In this document: piece by piece, positions 19,103 to 26,148 of the stretch
Position numbering within the stretch: the first letter of the stretch is position 1
How the letters are laid out: each line of letters opens with the position of its first letter
Source of the DNA: Bacteroidota bacterium
Lineage (GTDB): Bacteria; Bacteroidota; Bacteroidia; Chitinophagales; Chitinophagaceae
Assembly: GCA_023423405.1 (NCBI GenBank)
Contig: JAFAFR010000003.1
Coordinates: forward strand, 124,001-188,000
Direction: 5' to 3'
DNA length: 64,000 nt
Translations under genes and position numbers: made by a program
The notes under the pieces: model-generated
The model's input: only the letters and a program-made list of their open reading frames with translations
What the model was told of the DNA's origin: nothing
The model's database searches: none

Positions 19103-20536
19103 TTAGTTAACATCCCAGAACAACTTGGTTTCCACCTGGTCGCCACCGATCTTAGATGCGGCGCTGGTGTAGTTGGCGGGATTGAGCTGTTGCTCGTTGT
19201 TCGGGTACTGGTACCTGTTGGGGAAACCGGATTTTGCTCCTACAGGAAGGGTCAGCTTCGGCTGATCGAGCCTGCGGATCTCCAGCCAGCCGTCCATGGG
19301 ACGATTGTAGAGAGCGATCCATTTCTGGAACCCGATCTTTTGCTTCCAGTCACCGGCAGCAGTAGCATAGGCCACTTCTGATTTAGCCAGGTAAGTAGTA
19401 GCATCGGATTCAGAACCGCCCCAGGACAGGATAGAAGACCTGATACCATTGTTGTAATGGTCGGCAGCGGTACCGGTTACCGTGTAACCTCTTTCGATGG
19501 CCTCTGCACGGTAGAACTCGAGTTCAGAATAATCCAGGAAAATTCCAGGTGCCGTTGCAGCTGATACCTGTGTAGCGGGTTTGGAAGTAGTTGCATAGGT
19601 ATTACCTGCGCCAACTATACCTCCTACATATTCGCCGTCGTTGTTGGTGCCGAAGTAGAGGGACTTGCGGGGATCACTGAGTGAGATCAGCGGGTCCATC
19701 AGGTCTTTGGCAGCCAGATAGTCACCACGACCACCGAGTACGATATCAGCGTACAGGGGGTTGGTATTCGGCGTAGAACCCAGGTAGGGGAATTTCGCGT
19801 TGTCGGCAGCCGAAGCAAAAGCGCCGGCGTCGGCAGCTTCTACGTTTGCCTTGGCAGTAGAGGGATCACTGTCAGCCAGTATCATTCCCATCTTGAAGCG
19901 AAGGGTATTGCCAAACTTCTTCCATTTGCTTACGCTTCCGGCATATACAAAGTCTTCTGCACTGGCGAAAGCCTTACTGGACTCGTCCAGCGCAGTGATA
20001 TCTGCAGCCAGCCTGCTCAGCAGGTCGCTGTACACCGTTTTCGCATCGTCGTATGCCGGATAAACGTTATTCGGATCCAGCGCCTGCGAATAAGGAATGT
20101 CACCAAAAGTAGTCACCATGTTGGCGTATACGTATACCTGCATGATGTCGATGATGGCCAGTTTGTTGGCTTTTTCACCTGCCTGCAGCGTAATATCTTC
20201 GGAGATGATCCGGCCAGCCTCTTTATAATCGTTCAGGATATCGCGGTACATACCGGCCCACCATGCCTGGGGAATATTCCTTGTAGAGAAATCGTACTGG
20301 GCTTCATCCTGGTAAGTGGCCATGGACCAGTGCTTTACGATGAAGCGGAACGGGTTGGTATTTACACTGGCAGACACCAGGTTATCGGACAGGTTCCGGG
20401 TAGCATTGGAGAAAAGGGTCGGCCCGGGCACTTTGGCGGCCCGCTTTGTTTCCTCGTTGAACCGCGAGATGTCTTTCGTACAGGAAGCGAGGAAAAGCCC
20501 CTGCAGCGCAACTATTGATAATATGATTCTTTTCAT
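19103..20536 (-). CDS. SusD-like (SusD-like_2 type) outer-membrane lipoprotein
   Basis: 477 residues. Lipoprotein signal LQGLFLASCTKD with mature Cys19. The body fits the shorter SusD_2 branch: WSMATYQDEAQYDFSTR, QAWWAGMYRDILNDYKEA, YVYANMVTTFGDIPYSQAL and the C-terminal QKWIALYNRPMDGWLEIRR are typical. It follows its SusC by 10 nt. No glycoside hydrolase is next to this pair, so the substrate may be peptide or glycan and cannot be assigned. The operon ends at the 26-bp hairpin. Confidence 0.93.
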   Translation of the reverse strand: MKRIILSIVALQGLFLASCTKDISRFNEETKRAAKVPGPTLFSNATRNLSDNLVSASVNTNPFRFIVKHWSMATYQDEAQYDFSTRNIPQAWWAGMYRDILNDYKEAGRIISEDITLQAGEKANKLAIIDIMQVYVYANMVTTFGDIPYSQALDPNNVYPAYDDAKTVYSDLLSRLAADITALDESSKAFASAEDFVYAGSVSKWKKFGNTLRFKMGMILADSDPSTAKANVEAADAGAFASAADNAKFPYLGSTPNTNPLYADIVLGGRGDYLAAKDLMDPLISLSDPRKSLYFGTNNDGEYVGGIVGAGNTYATTSKPATQVSAATAPGIFLDYSELEFYRAEAIERGYTVTGTAADHYNNGIRSSILSWGGSESDATTYLAKSEVAYATAAGDWKQKIGFQKWIALYNRPMDGWLEIRRLDQPKLTLPVGAKSGFPNRYQYPNNEQQLNPANYTSAASKIGGDQVETKLFWDVN

Positions 20537-20546
20537 GTTGCTGTGT

Positions 20547-23500
20547 TTAGAATTTTATATTCAGGTTAGCCCCGATAGTCCTTGTAGTGGGATAAGCACC
20601 GCTCTGCATACCCTGGATATTACCTGCAGACAGGTTTTCTTCAGGATCGGCATAGGGCAGGTTCTTGTGGATCAGCCACAGGTTCCTTCCAATCAGGGAG
20701 AAGTCCATGCCCTTGATCACATCCACTTTGCGGAAAAGTGACTGGGGGAAAGAATAGGTGAATACAAGCTCTCTCAGTTTTACGAAGCTGGCATCATATG
20801 CAAAATCTGAAGCAGCAAACCCGGCCTGGTTGGCATCGAGTGCTACACGGGTAGTGTTGGGAGACCCGTCAGCCATTACACCAGGCAGAATCACACCACC
20901 GCCGTCTTCCAGCGTACGGATGGATTTGCCGTTTTCGTTCAGGCCAACAGATTCCGGATAAACACCGGTGTAGTTCAGGCCATAGTACATATCGAGTGAC
21001 CATACTTTACCACCCTGCCTAACATCCACCAGGAAGCCCAGGGAGAAATTCTTGTACTTGAACGTGTTGTAAACACCACCGATCCAGTCGGGGTTGTAGC
21101 TGCCAAACACGTTGGTAGTGGTAGTGGTTGTTCTGTAAAAACCGCTGCCGGAAACCACACGGGGTGATGTTCCATCCCAGGGAATTACATTGTTGGGATC
21201 TTTCGGATCGATCATTACATAAGTTCTGCCCTGGATGGTACCGTAAGGCTGGCCCAGCGTTGCGTTCACGCTTACACCACCCTGGAAGGAACCGAGCAGG
21301 ATGTTTTGGATCTCGTTTCCGCTTTCATCCTGGTACAACTTAACCACTTTGTTGCGGTTACGGGTCCAGTTCAGGTTGATGTTCCAGGAGAAATCCCTGG
21401 TCTTAACCGGAGTAGCGTACAGAGAAACTTCCACACCTTTATTCTCAATAGTACCGGAGTTTACATATTTGGAGTTAAAGCCGGTAGCTGTAGAGATAGA
21501 AACGGGAATGATCTGGTTGATGGTATTTGTGTGGTAGTAGGTCACATCAAAACCGATACGGCTGTTCAGGAAAGCCGCTTCCAAACCGATTTCCTTGCTC
21601 TGGGTTCTTTCGGGCAGGAGTTTGTCATTGTTTTTGGTGCCAGGCATAGAGAAGAGAATGGTGCTACCGAAAGGAGTGGGCTGGTCGTAAGTATCGTACA
21701 CAGCTCCCCAGGTGGCGCTATTACCCACTTCCGCATAGTTCAACCTCAACTTACCGTAAGACAGCCATCCAGCCTGCGGCAGGTGCTTGGAGAATATCCA
21801 GCCACCGGAAATCGCAAAATAGTTATAGGCATTGTTGTCAACCGGAAGTGTGGATGACCGGTCCCTTCTAAAGCTACCATCCAAAATGAAGGTTTCCTTA
21901 TAGTCCAGTGTCACCCCTGCAAAATAACCATCAACAGCAACGGGCTTTGAAGCTTCTACCGGGTTGGGAACCGTACCTTTTGAGTTGGCGATAGAATACA
22001 GGCCCGGAACGATCAAACCACCGGAAGTAGTCTGGAACAGGTAGTTGTAGGTATTTCTTCTCAGGTTGGTACCGAGCAGGGCCTTGATGTTCAGGTCTTC
22101 GGTAACGTTTTTATCAAAGCTAAACATCAGGTCGTAGTTCCTTTCGCTCACGCCGATATCGGTTCTGTTATAGCCCGGAGTTCCCTGGCTGCCTACAGCA
22201 ATCCTTTCATCCATAAACTGGTCGTAAGTATCAAGGGTTACACGACCCAGAACGCTCAGCCAGTCTGTAATTTTATAATCGAGCTGCACGTTACCGAAAA
22301 ACCGGGAACGGGTATCGCTTTCGTAGTTCTCATACACTGTCCAATAATAGTTGTCGGTGTAGATGGGAACAGTACCAGCTTCTGTAGAAGGATCTTTCCA
22401 GTTCCAGGTGATGTTCTGGCGGTTCCTGAAATAGGCGTCTTTCTGCTCGAGGATATCCACGTTGCGCTGGTACCACTGGCGGAAGTTCTGGTTTACGTTC
22501 CGGCCGCTGTAACCAGTTCCGTAACGGCCTTTACCATCAATTTTTGAATAGTTGGCAAGTGCAGAAACAGTGAGCTTCGGCAGGATATTATACGTACCGC
22601 CGAAGTTGAGGGTATTTTTTGTCACCCGGCTGTTCGGCAGCACACCTCTTTCATCGTCGCGTGTATAACCAATTTTAATGGTACCGCGGTCAGAAGCGCC
22701 GGTCAGCATGATGTTGTTGTTGGTGGAAACACCGGTCTGATAAAAATCAGCAGGCGTATGCTGGGCAGCTACCCAGGGCCTTGCAGTGTGGTAGTAGGGA
22801 GAAGAAGGATCGAAAGCGTCCCAGTGGTACACCATCAGGTTCGGATCGAACTTAGCACCGTAGGAAGCATCTTCTGAAGTGGGGACAACTGGGTCGTCTA
22901 TACCATCACCGTTCACATCAAAAGACCAGAAAAGGGGGTATTGTGAGGTGGCCGGGTTGGAATAGTTGGCTGAATATCCCGCACCATACTGGTCCTGGTA
23001 CTTGGCAAAAGTGCTCTTGTCGATCTTGCCCACACGCACACCCGTATTTACGGAAATCCCCAGGCCTCTTTTACCTTTTTTGGTGGTTACCATCACTACG
23101 CCGTTGGCGGCGCGGGAACCGTAGAGGGCACTGGCGGCAGCTCCTTTCAGTACAGAGATGTTCTCGATGTCGTCGGGGTTGATATCGGCAGCAGAGTTAC
23201 CATAGTCATAACCACCGCGGCCGGTAGACTGGTTACCGGTAGTGTAAGTGGAGTTGTCGATGGGAACGCCGTCAACCACAAACAAAGCCTGGTTGTTGTT
23301 GGTGAGGGACTTAACGCCGCGCACCACCACGTTTGTAGAAGTACCGATACCGTTACCCTGGGTGATCTGTACGCCGGAAACCTTACCGGAAAGCGCAGCT
23401 ACTGCGTTTCCTGTACGAAGTTTGCTTACGTCGTCTCCCTTAACCTGCTGGGCAGCATAGGGCAGGGTGTTTTTGCTGCGGCGGATACCAAGGGCGGTTA

Positions 23501-23810
23501 CCACCACCTCTTCCATGTTAGCGGAAGACTTCAGGTTAACAGCAAGAATGTCGGAAGCACCTACAGGTATCTCCTGCAGGTCGAAACCGGCGGCGCTGAT
23601 GACCAAAATGGTTTTTGAATCGGCCTGAATGCTGAAATTACCGTTCTGATCGGCAGCAACTCCCTTGTTGGAGCCCTTAACCTTGATCGTGGCATGCGGG
23701 ACAGGCTCCCCATTGCCGTCTGTAACCCGACCAGTTACGGTTTTTGTTTGCGAAAAGGCTAATGCAGAGCATAGCAGCAGCATCGCAAATAGTGCTACAA
23801 ATTTTCTCAT
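20547..23810 (-). CDS. SusC/RagA-family TonB-linked outer-membrane transporter
   Basis: 1087 residues. Signal peptide (ALFAMLLLCSALAFSQ), CarboxypepD_reg-like domain (about 22-105, VTGRVTDGNGEPVPHATIKV), plug domain (GDDVSKLRTGNAVAALSGKV, VVVRGVKSLTNNNQALFVVDG, NGVVMVTTKKG), and a barrel ending in RTIGANLNIKF. There is no STN domain and no adjacent sigma/FecR pair, so it is probably not under trans-envelope control. It forms a two-gene operon with the SusD-like gene. A TATATTCG element upstream on the minus strand (plus positions 23833-23840) is close to the TAnnTTTG consensus but has no clear -33 partner. Confidence 0.96.
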   Translation of the reverse strand: MRKFVALFAMLLLCSALAFSQTKTVTGRVTDGNGEPVPHATIKVKGSNKGVAADQNGNFSIQADSKTILVISAAGFDLQEIPVGASDILAVNLKSSANMEEVVVTALGIRRSKNTLPYAAQQVKGDDVSKLRTGNAVAALSGKVSGVQITQGNGIGTSTNVVVRGVKSLTNNNQALFVVDGVPIDNSTYTTGNQSTGRGGYDYGNSAADINPDDIENISVLKGAAASALYGSRAANGVVMVTTKKGKRGLGISVNTGVRVGKIDKSTFAKYQDQYGAGYSANYSNPATSQYPLFWSFDVNGDGIDDPVVPTSEDASYGAKFDPNLMVYHWDAFDPSSPYYHTARPWVAAQHTPADFYQTGVSTNNNIMLTGASDRGTIKIGYTRDDERGVLPNSRVTKNTLNFGGTYNILPKLTVSALANYSKIDGKGRYGTGYSGRNVNQNFRQWYQRNVDILEQKDAYFRNRQNITWNWKDPSTEAGTVPIYTDNYYWTVYENYESDTRSRFFGNVQLDYKITDWLSVLGRVTLDTYDQFMDERIAVGSQGTPGYNRTDIGVSERNYDLMFSFDKNVTEDLNIKALLGTNLRRNTYNYLFQTTSGGLIVPGLYSIANSKGTVPNPVEASKPVAVDGYFAGVTLDYKETFILDGSFRRDRSSTLPVDNNAYNYFAISGGWIFSKHLPQAGWLSYGKLRLNYAEVGNSATWGAVYDTYDQPTPFGSTILFSMPGTKNNDKLLPERTQSKEIGLEAAFLNSRIGFDVTYYHTNTINQIIPVSISTATGFNSKYVNSGTIENKGVEVSLYATPVKTRDFSWNINLNWTRNRNKVVKLYQDESGNEIQNILLGSFQGGVSVNATLGQPYGTIQGRTYVMIDPKDPNNVIPWDGTSPRVVSGSGFYRTTTTTTNVFGSYNPDWIGGVYNTFKYKNFSLGFLVDVRQGGKVWSLDMYYGLNYTGVYPESVGLNENGKSIRTLEDGGGVILPGVMADGSPNTTRVALDANQAGFAASDFAYDASFVKLRELVFTYSFPQSLFRKVDVIKGMDFSLIGRNLWLIHKNLPYADPEENLSAGNIQGMQSGAYPTTRTIGANLNIKF

Positions 23811-24200
23811 GTTTAGTGCATTTTAGTAAAACGCGAATATAGCGTCTTTTAAAAAAAGAAATCATTTTGTTAAATCTGATTCCCTATCGAGGAATAGACA
23901 ACATAAGTTTAACAATTGCTGCATAGTTCTCCGGTGAACCGGAACTTCACAAAACCAGCCCCAAAAACAATCAGTTAAATGATAATTTGTCTGGAAAAAA
24001 AATTTAAAAAACTTTCCCGAAGGAGGGGAAAAAATGCAAAACACTAGACTAGTTGCGGGTTTTCGGGCAAACCAGGGTCAGTTTAAGGGGTATTATCGCC
24101 AGCCCGGACGCCAAAGAATCAACTGCTTTATCCGCGCTTACACAGTTGCTCCTGGAGTGACAGTATGAAAAGCAGGTAGCGCGGCAACATATTATATGAA

Positions 24201-24218
24201 TAGATTATGCATAATCTA
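24201..24218. repeat. 18-bp perfect palindrome
   Basis: TAGATTATG followed directly by its reverse complement CATAATCTA. It lies in the gene-free stretch, well away from any start codon (about 170 nt from the tRNA 3' end and about 390 nt from the susC start). The function is unknown; a protein-binding site is the simplest reading. Confidence 0.6.
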
Positions 24219-24230
24219 CGCACCCTATGT

Positions 24231-24257
24231 CTATTTGTGGTTAGCAATCACAAATAG
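24231..24257. repeat. inverted repeat, 9-bp arms, 9-nt loop
   Basis: CTATTTGTG (24231-24239) and CACAAATAG (24249-24257) are exact reverse complements. It follows the 18-bp palindrome by 12 nt. There is no T tract on either side, so it is unlikely to be a terminator. Confidence 0.5.
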
Positions 24258-24328
24258 TGATGGATGTTCAACAGAGAAAACCCAAGTGCTTGAATGGAAA
24301 AAACGAAACCCAGCCAGGCAAGTGAGGC

Positions 24329-24364
24329 AAAGTCCTTGCTAATCGGAAGACTTCCAAGGACTTT
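24329..24364. repeat. inverted repeat just downstream of tRNA-Pro
   Basis: AAAGTCCTTG (24329-24338) and CAAGGACTTT (24355-24364) are exact reverse complements with a 16-nt spacer, and a second small hairpin, CCTCCACGGAGG, lies next to it. Both are 3' of the minus-strand tRNA-Pro gene and may take part in ending or processing its transcript, although no clear T run follows on that strand. Confidence 0.45.
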
Positions 24365-24386
24365 TCTCCTCCACGGAGGCTGTATG

Positions 24387-24460
24387 TCGGGAAGACAGGA
24401 TTCGAACCTGCGACCCCCTGGTCCCAAACCAGGTGCGCTACCGGCCTGCGCTACTTCCCG
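24387..24460 (-). tRNA. tRNA-Pro (anticodon TGG)
   Basis: 74 nt. Reading the minus strand: acceptor stem CGGGAAG pairs with CTTCCCG and the discriminator base is A. The anticodon arm is CCTGG-TTTGGGA-CCAGG with anticodon TGG, and the T arm is GCAGG-TTCGAAT-CCTGT. No 3' CCA is encoded. The 5' C1 is consistent with a proline tRNA. Confidence 0.95.
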
Positions 24461-24538
24461 GACCCTCGAAAAGGAACTCCTTTTCGGGAGGGTGCAAAGG
24501 TAAGGGTTTGGAGATTCTGTCCCAAGATTTTATGGCAT

Positions 24539-24811
24539 TTACTCATATACGGGCGGCTCGCAGAGGATGGCGCGGGCGATGGCCTGCAGTACAAAATCTG
24601 CTTCAGTAGCCGGGAACACCGTAGGTCCGTAGTCGCCGGCGCGCCGCTCATCTTTGTAATCGCCCAGCCTCACCCGGATCTCCGGCTGTTCAAATACCCG
24701 GCGAAAATAATCCGCCTCCGACCAGATCCGGTAAATACCGCCGGCCCCTTCCTCGTAGCCAATGACGAATCTTTCGTGATCCAGTGCGATGGTCGTCGTC
24801 TGGTAATTCAT
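24539..24811 (-). CDS. small conserved-looking hypothetical protein
   Basis: 90 residues, acidic and rich in aromatic residues, with no signal peptide or membrane segment (MNYQTTTIALDHERFVIGYE at the start, AIARAILCEPPVYE at the end). The start is one base after the stop of the molybdopterin-like gene, so it belongs to the same minus-strand transcript. I do not recognise the family. The tight spacing and lack of a competing frame support it as real. Confidence 0.6.
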   Translation of the reverse strand: MNYQTTTIALDHERFVIGYEEGAGGIYRIWSEADYFRRVFEQPEIRVRLGDYKDERRAGDYGPTVFPATEADFVLQAIARAILCEPPVYE

Positions 24812-24812
24812 G

Positions 24813-25337
24813 CTATGCTGCTTTCCTGACTGTAATAAATGCCAGCCCTTTGAGCGCGCGCCGGCCCGTGCGCTGGTCGGCCTGGCTGATGACCTGTATC
24901 CTGTCGTCCAGCGACCGGATCGTTTTCCCGTCTTTGGCAGTCACCAGGAATATCTTTTCCCCCACGGGCGTATTGAACAGCTCGTTCCAGGAATACACGA
25001 CTTTGTATCCATCCGATGCTTCCAGCACAAAATAATAGGTGCTGAACAACTTGGGATCCGTGGTATCGAGGGTTAATTTTTCCAGCAGTTTTTTGAGAGA
25101 AACGCCTTTTAACCCGCGGTAAGTGGATTTAGGCGCACCCAAGTGATTGGTAATCACCAGGTCCGGCAGCGGTTCCTCTCCCATGGACAGTATCGCCGGG
25201 ATATCCACCAGCCACTCTTTTTGCAGGTCTCCCCTTATCAGGAAACTTTCTGTAGGTTGTATTTTTTCCTGCGCAGCCAATGCCAGCACCTGCAGGCAGG
25301 CCAATAGAAGAACAGCGTATTTTTTGAAGACACTCAT
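24813..25337 (-). CDS. exported protein resembling a molybdopterin-binding (sulfite oxidase-like) domain
   Basis: 174 residues from the ATG at 25337; an in-frame TTG two codons earlier is less likely. A signal peptide (YAVLLLACLQVLALAAQ) is followed by a compact domain with GLKGVSLKKLLEKL, FVLEASDGYKVVYSWNELF and DRIQVISQADQ. The pattern of R-G-hydrophobic-L-x-x-L-L followed by A-x-D-G-Y matches small proteins annotated as oxidoreductase molybdopterin-binding. The usual cofactor cysteine is not visible, so it may have lost catalysis. It is predicted periplasmic. Confidence 0.65.
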   Translation of the reverse strand: MSVFKKYAVLLLACLQVLALAAQEKIQPTESFLIRGDLQKEWLVDIPAILSMGEEPLPDLVITNHLGAPKSTYRGLKGVSLKKLLEKLTLDTTDPKLFSTYYFVLEASDGYKVVYSWNELFNTPVGEKIFLVTAKDGKTIRSLDDRIQVISQADQRTGRRALKGLAFITVRKAA

Positions 25338-25381
25338 CTTCAAAAATAGCCAAATAAACTTTCGGGAAAAACAGGTGTGCT

Positions 25382-25579
25382 TTACAAAAAAGAAAGCCGG
25401 AGCAGTACGTGATCTGCAATTTCGGCGTCGGAAGCCCGCAAACGCCCGGCCTTCTCAACGTGTTTAGTCCCACTCCCCGCCTGTTCAGCGCGTTCGGCTA
25501 CGCAGGCATTTCCTTTTTCTTCCAGCATGCCGGGGAAGAAAAAAACCAGCAATCCCGATAAAATGAGTTTCACTAACAT
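25382..25579 (-). CDS. possible small exported protein
   Basis: 65 residues from the ATG at 25579, 4 nt after the marR stop, in the same direction as its neighbours. The N-terminus (MLVKLILSGLLVFFFPG) looks like a signal or anchor segment, followed by a charged tail. A purine-rich AGGTGT precedes the start closely. I do not recognise it, and short length makes chance possible. Support comes from the spacing within a minus-strand gene chain (marR, this, molybdopterin-like, 24539 gene). Confidence 0.35.
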   Translation of the reverse strand: MLVKLILSGLLVFFFPGMLEEKGNACVAERAEQAGSGTKHVEKAGRLRASDAEIADHVLLRLSFL

Positions 25580-25583
25580 ACAC

Positions 25584-26021
25584 CTAATTCTGGCAGTTAT
25601 CAATGATGCGATCCAGCGAGCGGCGCAGCACCGATGCATCCGACAGGGGTATCCCTTCCAGAGCCTGCCGGCGGTTCATTTCGATGATGGGTTGCACGCC
25701 CTCGATCACCTGCTCCGCTTCTTTGGTGAGCTTCAATTGAAAGCGGCGGCGGTCATCTGCATGTTGTTTTCTTTTCAGCAAACCCTTTTTCACCAGCAAC
25801 TCCACCATCCGGGTAATGGAAGCAAAATCCTTGAATACCTTTTCTCCAATCTGCTGCTGGGTGGCATCCGGCGCTTCCTGCAGGGTTTTTAATAACAACC
25901 ACTGGTCAATCGTAATGTCAAATCCCGCGGCATTGATGCGGCGCTGTGCAAACTGACGGTAAGTTTTGATGGACTTCTCCAATGAATAAAAAAGGATATC
26001 ACCCAGCTTTTCTGCCGTCAT
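25584..26021 (-). CDS. MarR-family transcriptional regulator
   Basis: 145 residues from the ATG at 26021, preferred to an upstream in-frame start because that extension would run into the palindromic operator. It has a winged helix of MarR type: ITIDQWLLLKTLQEAPDATQQQIGEKV (helices before recognition), FASITRMVELLVKKGLLKRK, and the wing motif ADDRRRFQLKLT (DxRxxxLxLT). It is expected to be a dimeric repressor that releases DNA on binding a small ligand. An 18-bp palindrome immediately upstream suggests autoregulation, and perhaps control of the divergent side. Confidence 0.92.
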   Translation of the reverse strand: MTAEKLGDILFYSLEKSIKTYRQFAQRRINAAGFDITIDQWLLLKTLQEAPDATQQQIGEKVFKDFASITRMVELLVKKGLLKRKQHADDRRRFQLKLTKEAEQVIEGVQPIIEMNRRQALEGIPLSDASVLRRSLDRIIDNCQN

Positions 26022-26042
26022 GTGTGCTATTTGATACAAATA

Positions 26043-26060
26043 TAATTGATATATCAATTA
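26043..26060. promoter_or_regulatory. candidate MarR operator, 18-bp perfect palindrome
   Basis: TAATTGATA joined to its exact complement TATCAATTA, centred about 30 nt upstream of the marR start. AT-rich palindromes with a TTGA/TCAA core are typical MarR-family sites. The position would block marR transcription initiation. Assignment to this MarR protein is inference from adjacency. Confidence 0.65.
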
Positions 26061-26148
26061 AAACAAATCAAACCGAAAATTTAATCAGAAAGAAAAACCG
26101 GACTATGGGAAGGGCACAATACTAATAAAGAGGGGCCCTGGTGACAAA

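Larger units (their letters stand above)
23811..24386. other. 576-nt non-coding region between susC and tRNA-Pro
   Basis: No convincing gene is visible. The left part (23811-23880) holds the susC promoter region. The right part contains an 18-bp palindrome (24201-24218), a 9-bp-arm inverted repeat (24231-24257) and a 10-bp-arm inverted repeat (24329-24364), listed separately. The middle (23880-24190) shows nothing I can interpret. Tandem symmetrical elements beside a tRNA gene could be regulatory or a scar of past recombination, but no integrase or second tRNA fragment is present. Confidence 0.5.

Noticed and set aside
24294..24503. Plus-strand frame of 69 codons containing SGRQDSNLRPPGPKPGA
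   Set aside because: It is the antisense reading of the tRNA-Pro gene; this sequence is a well-known false protein produced by translating the complement of tRNA genes.
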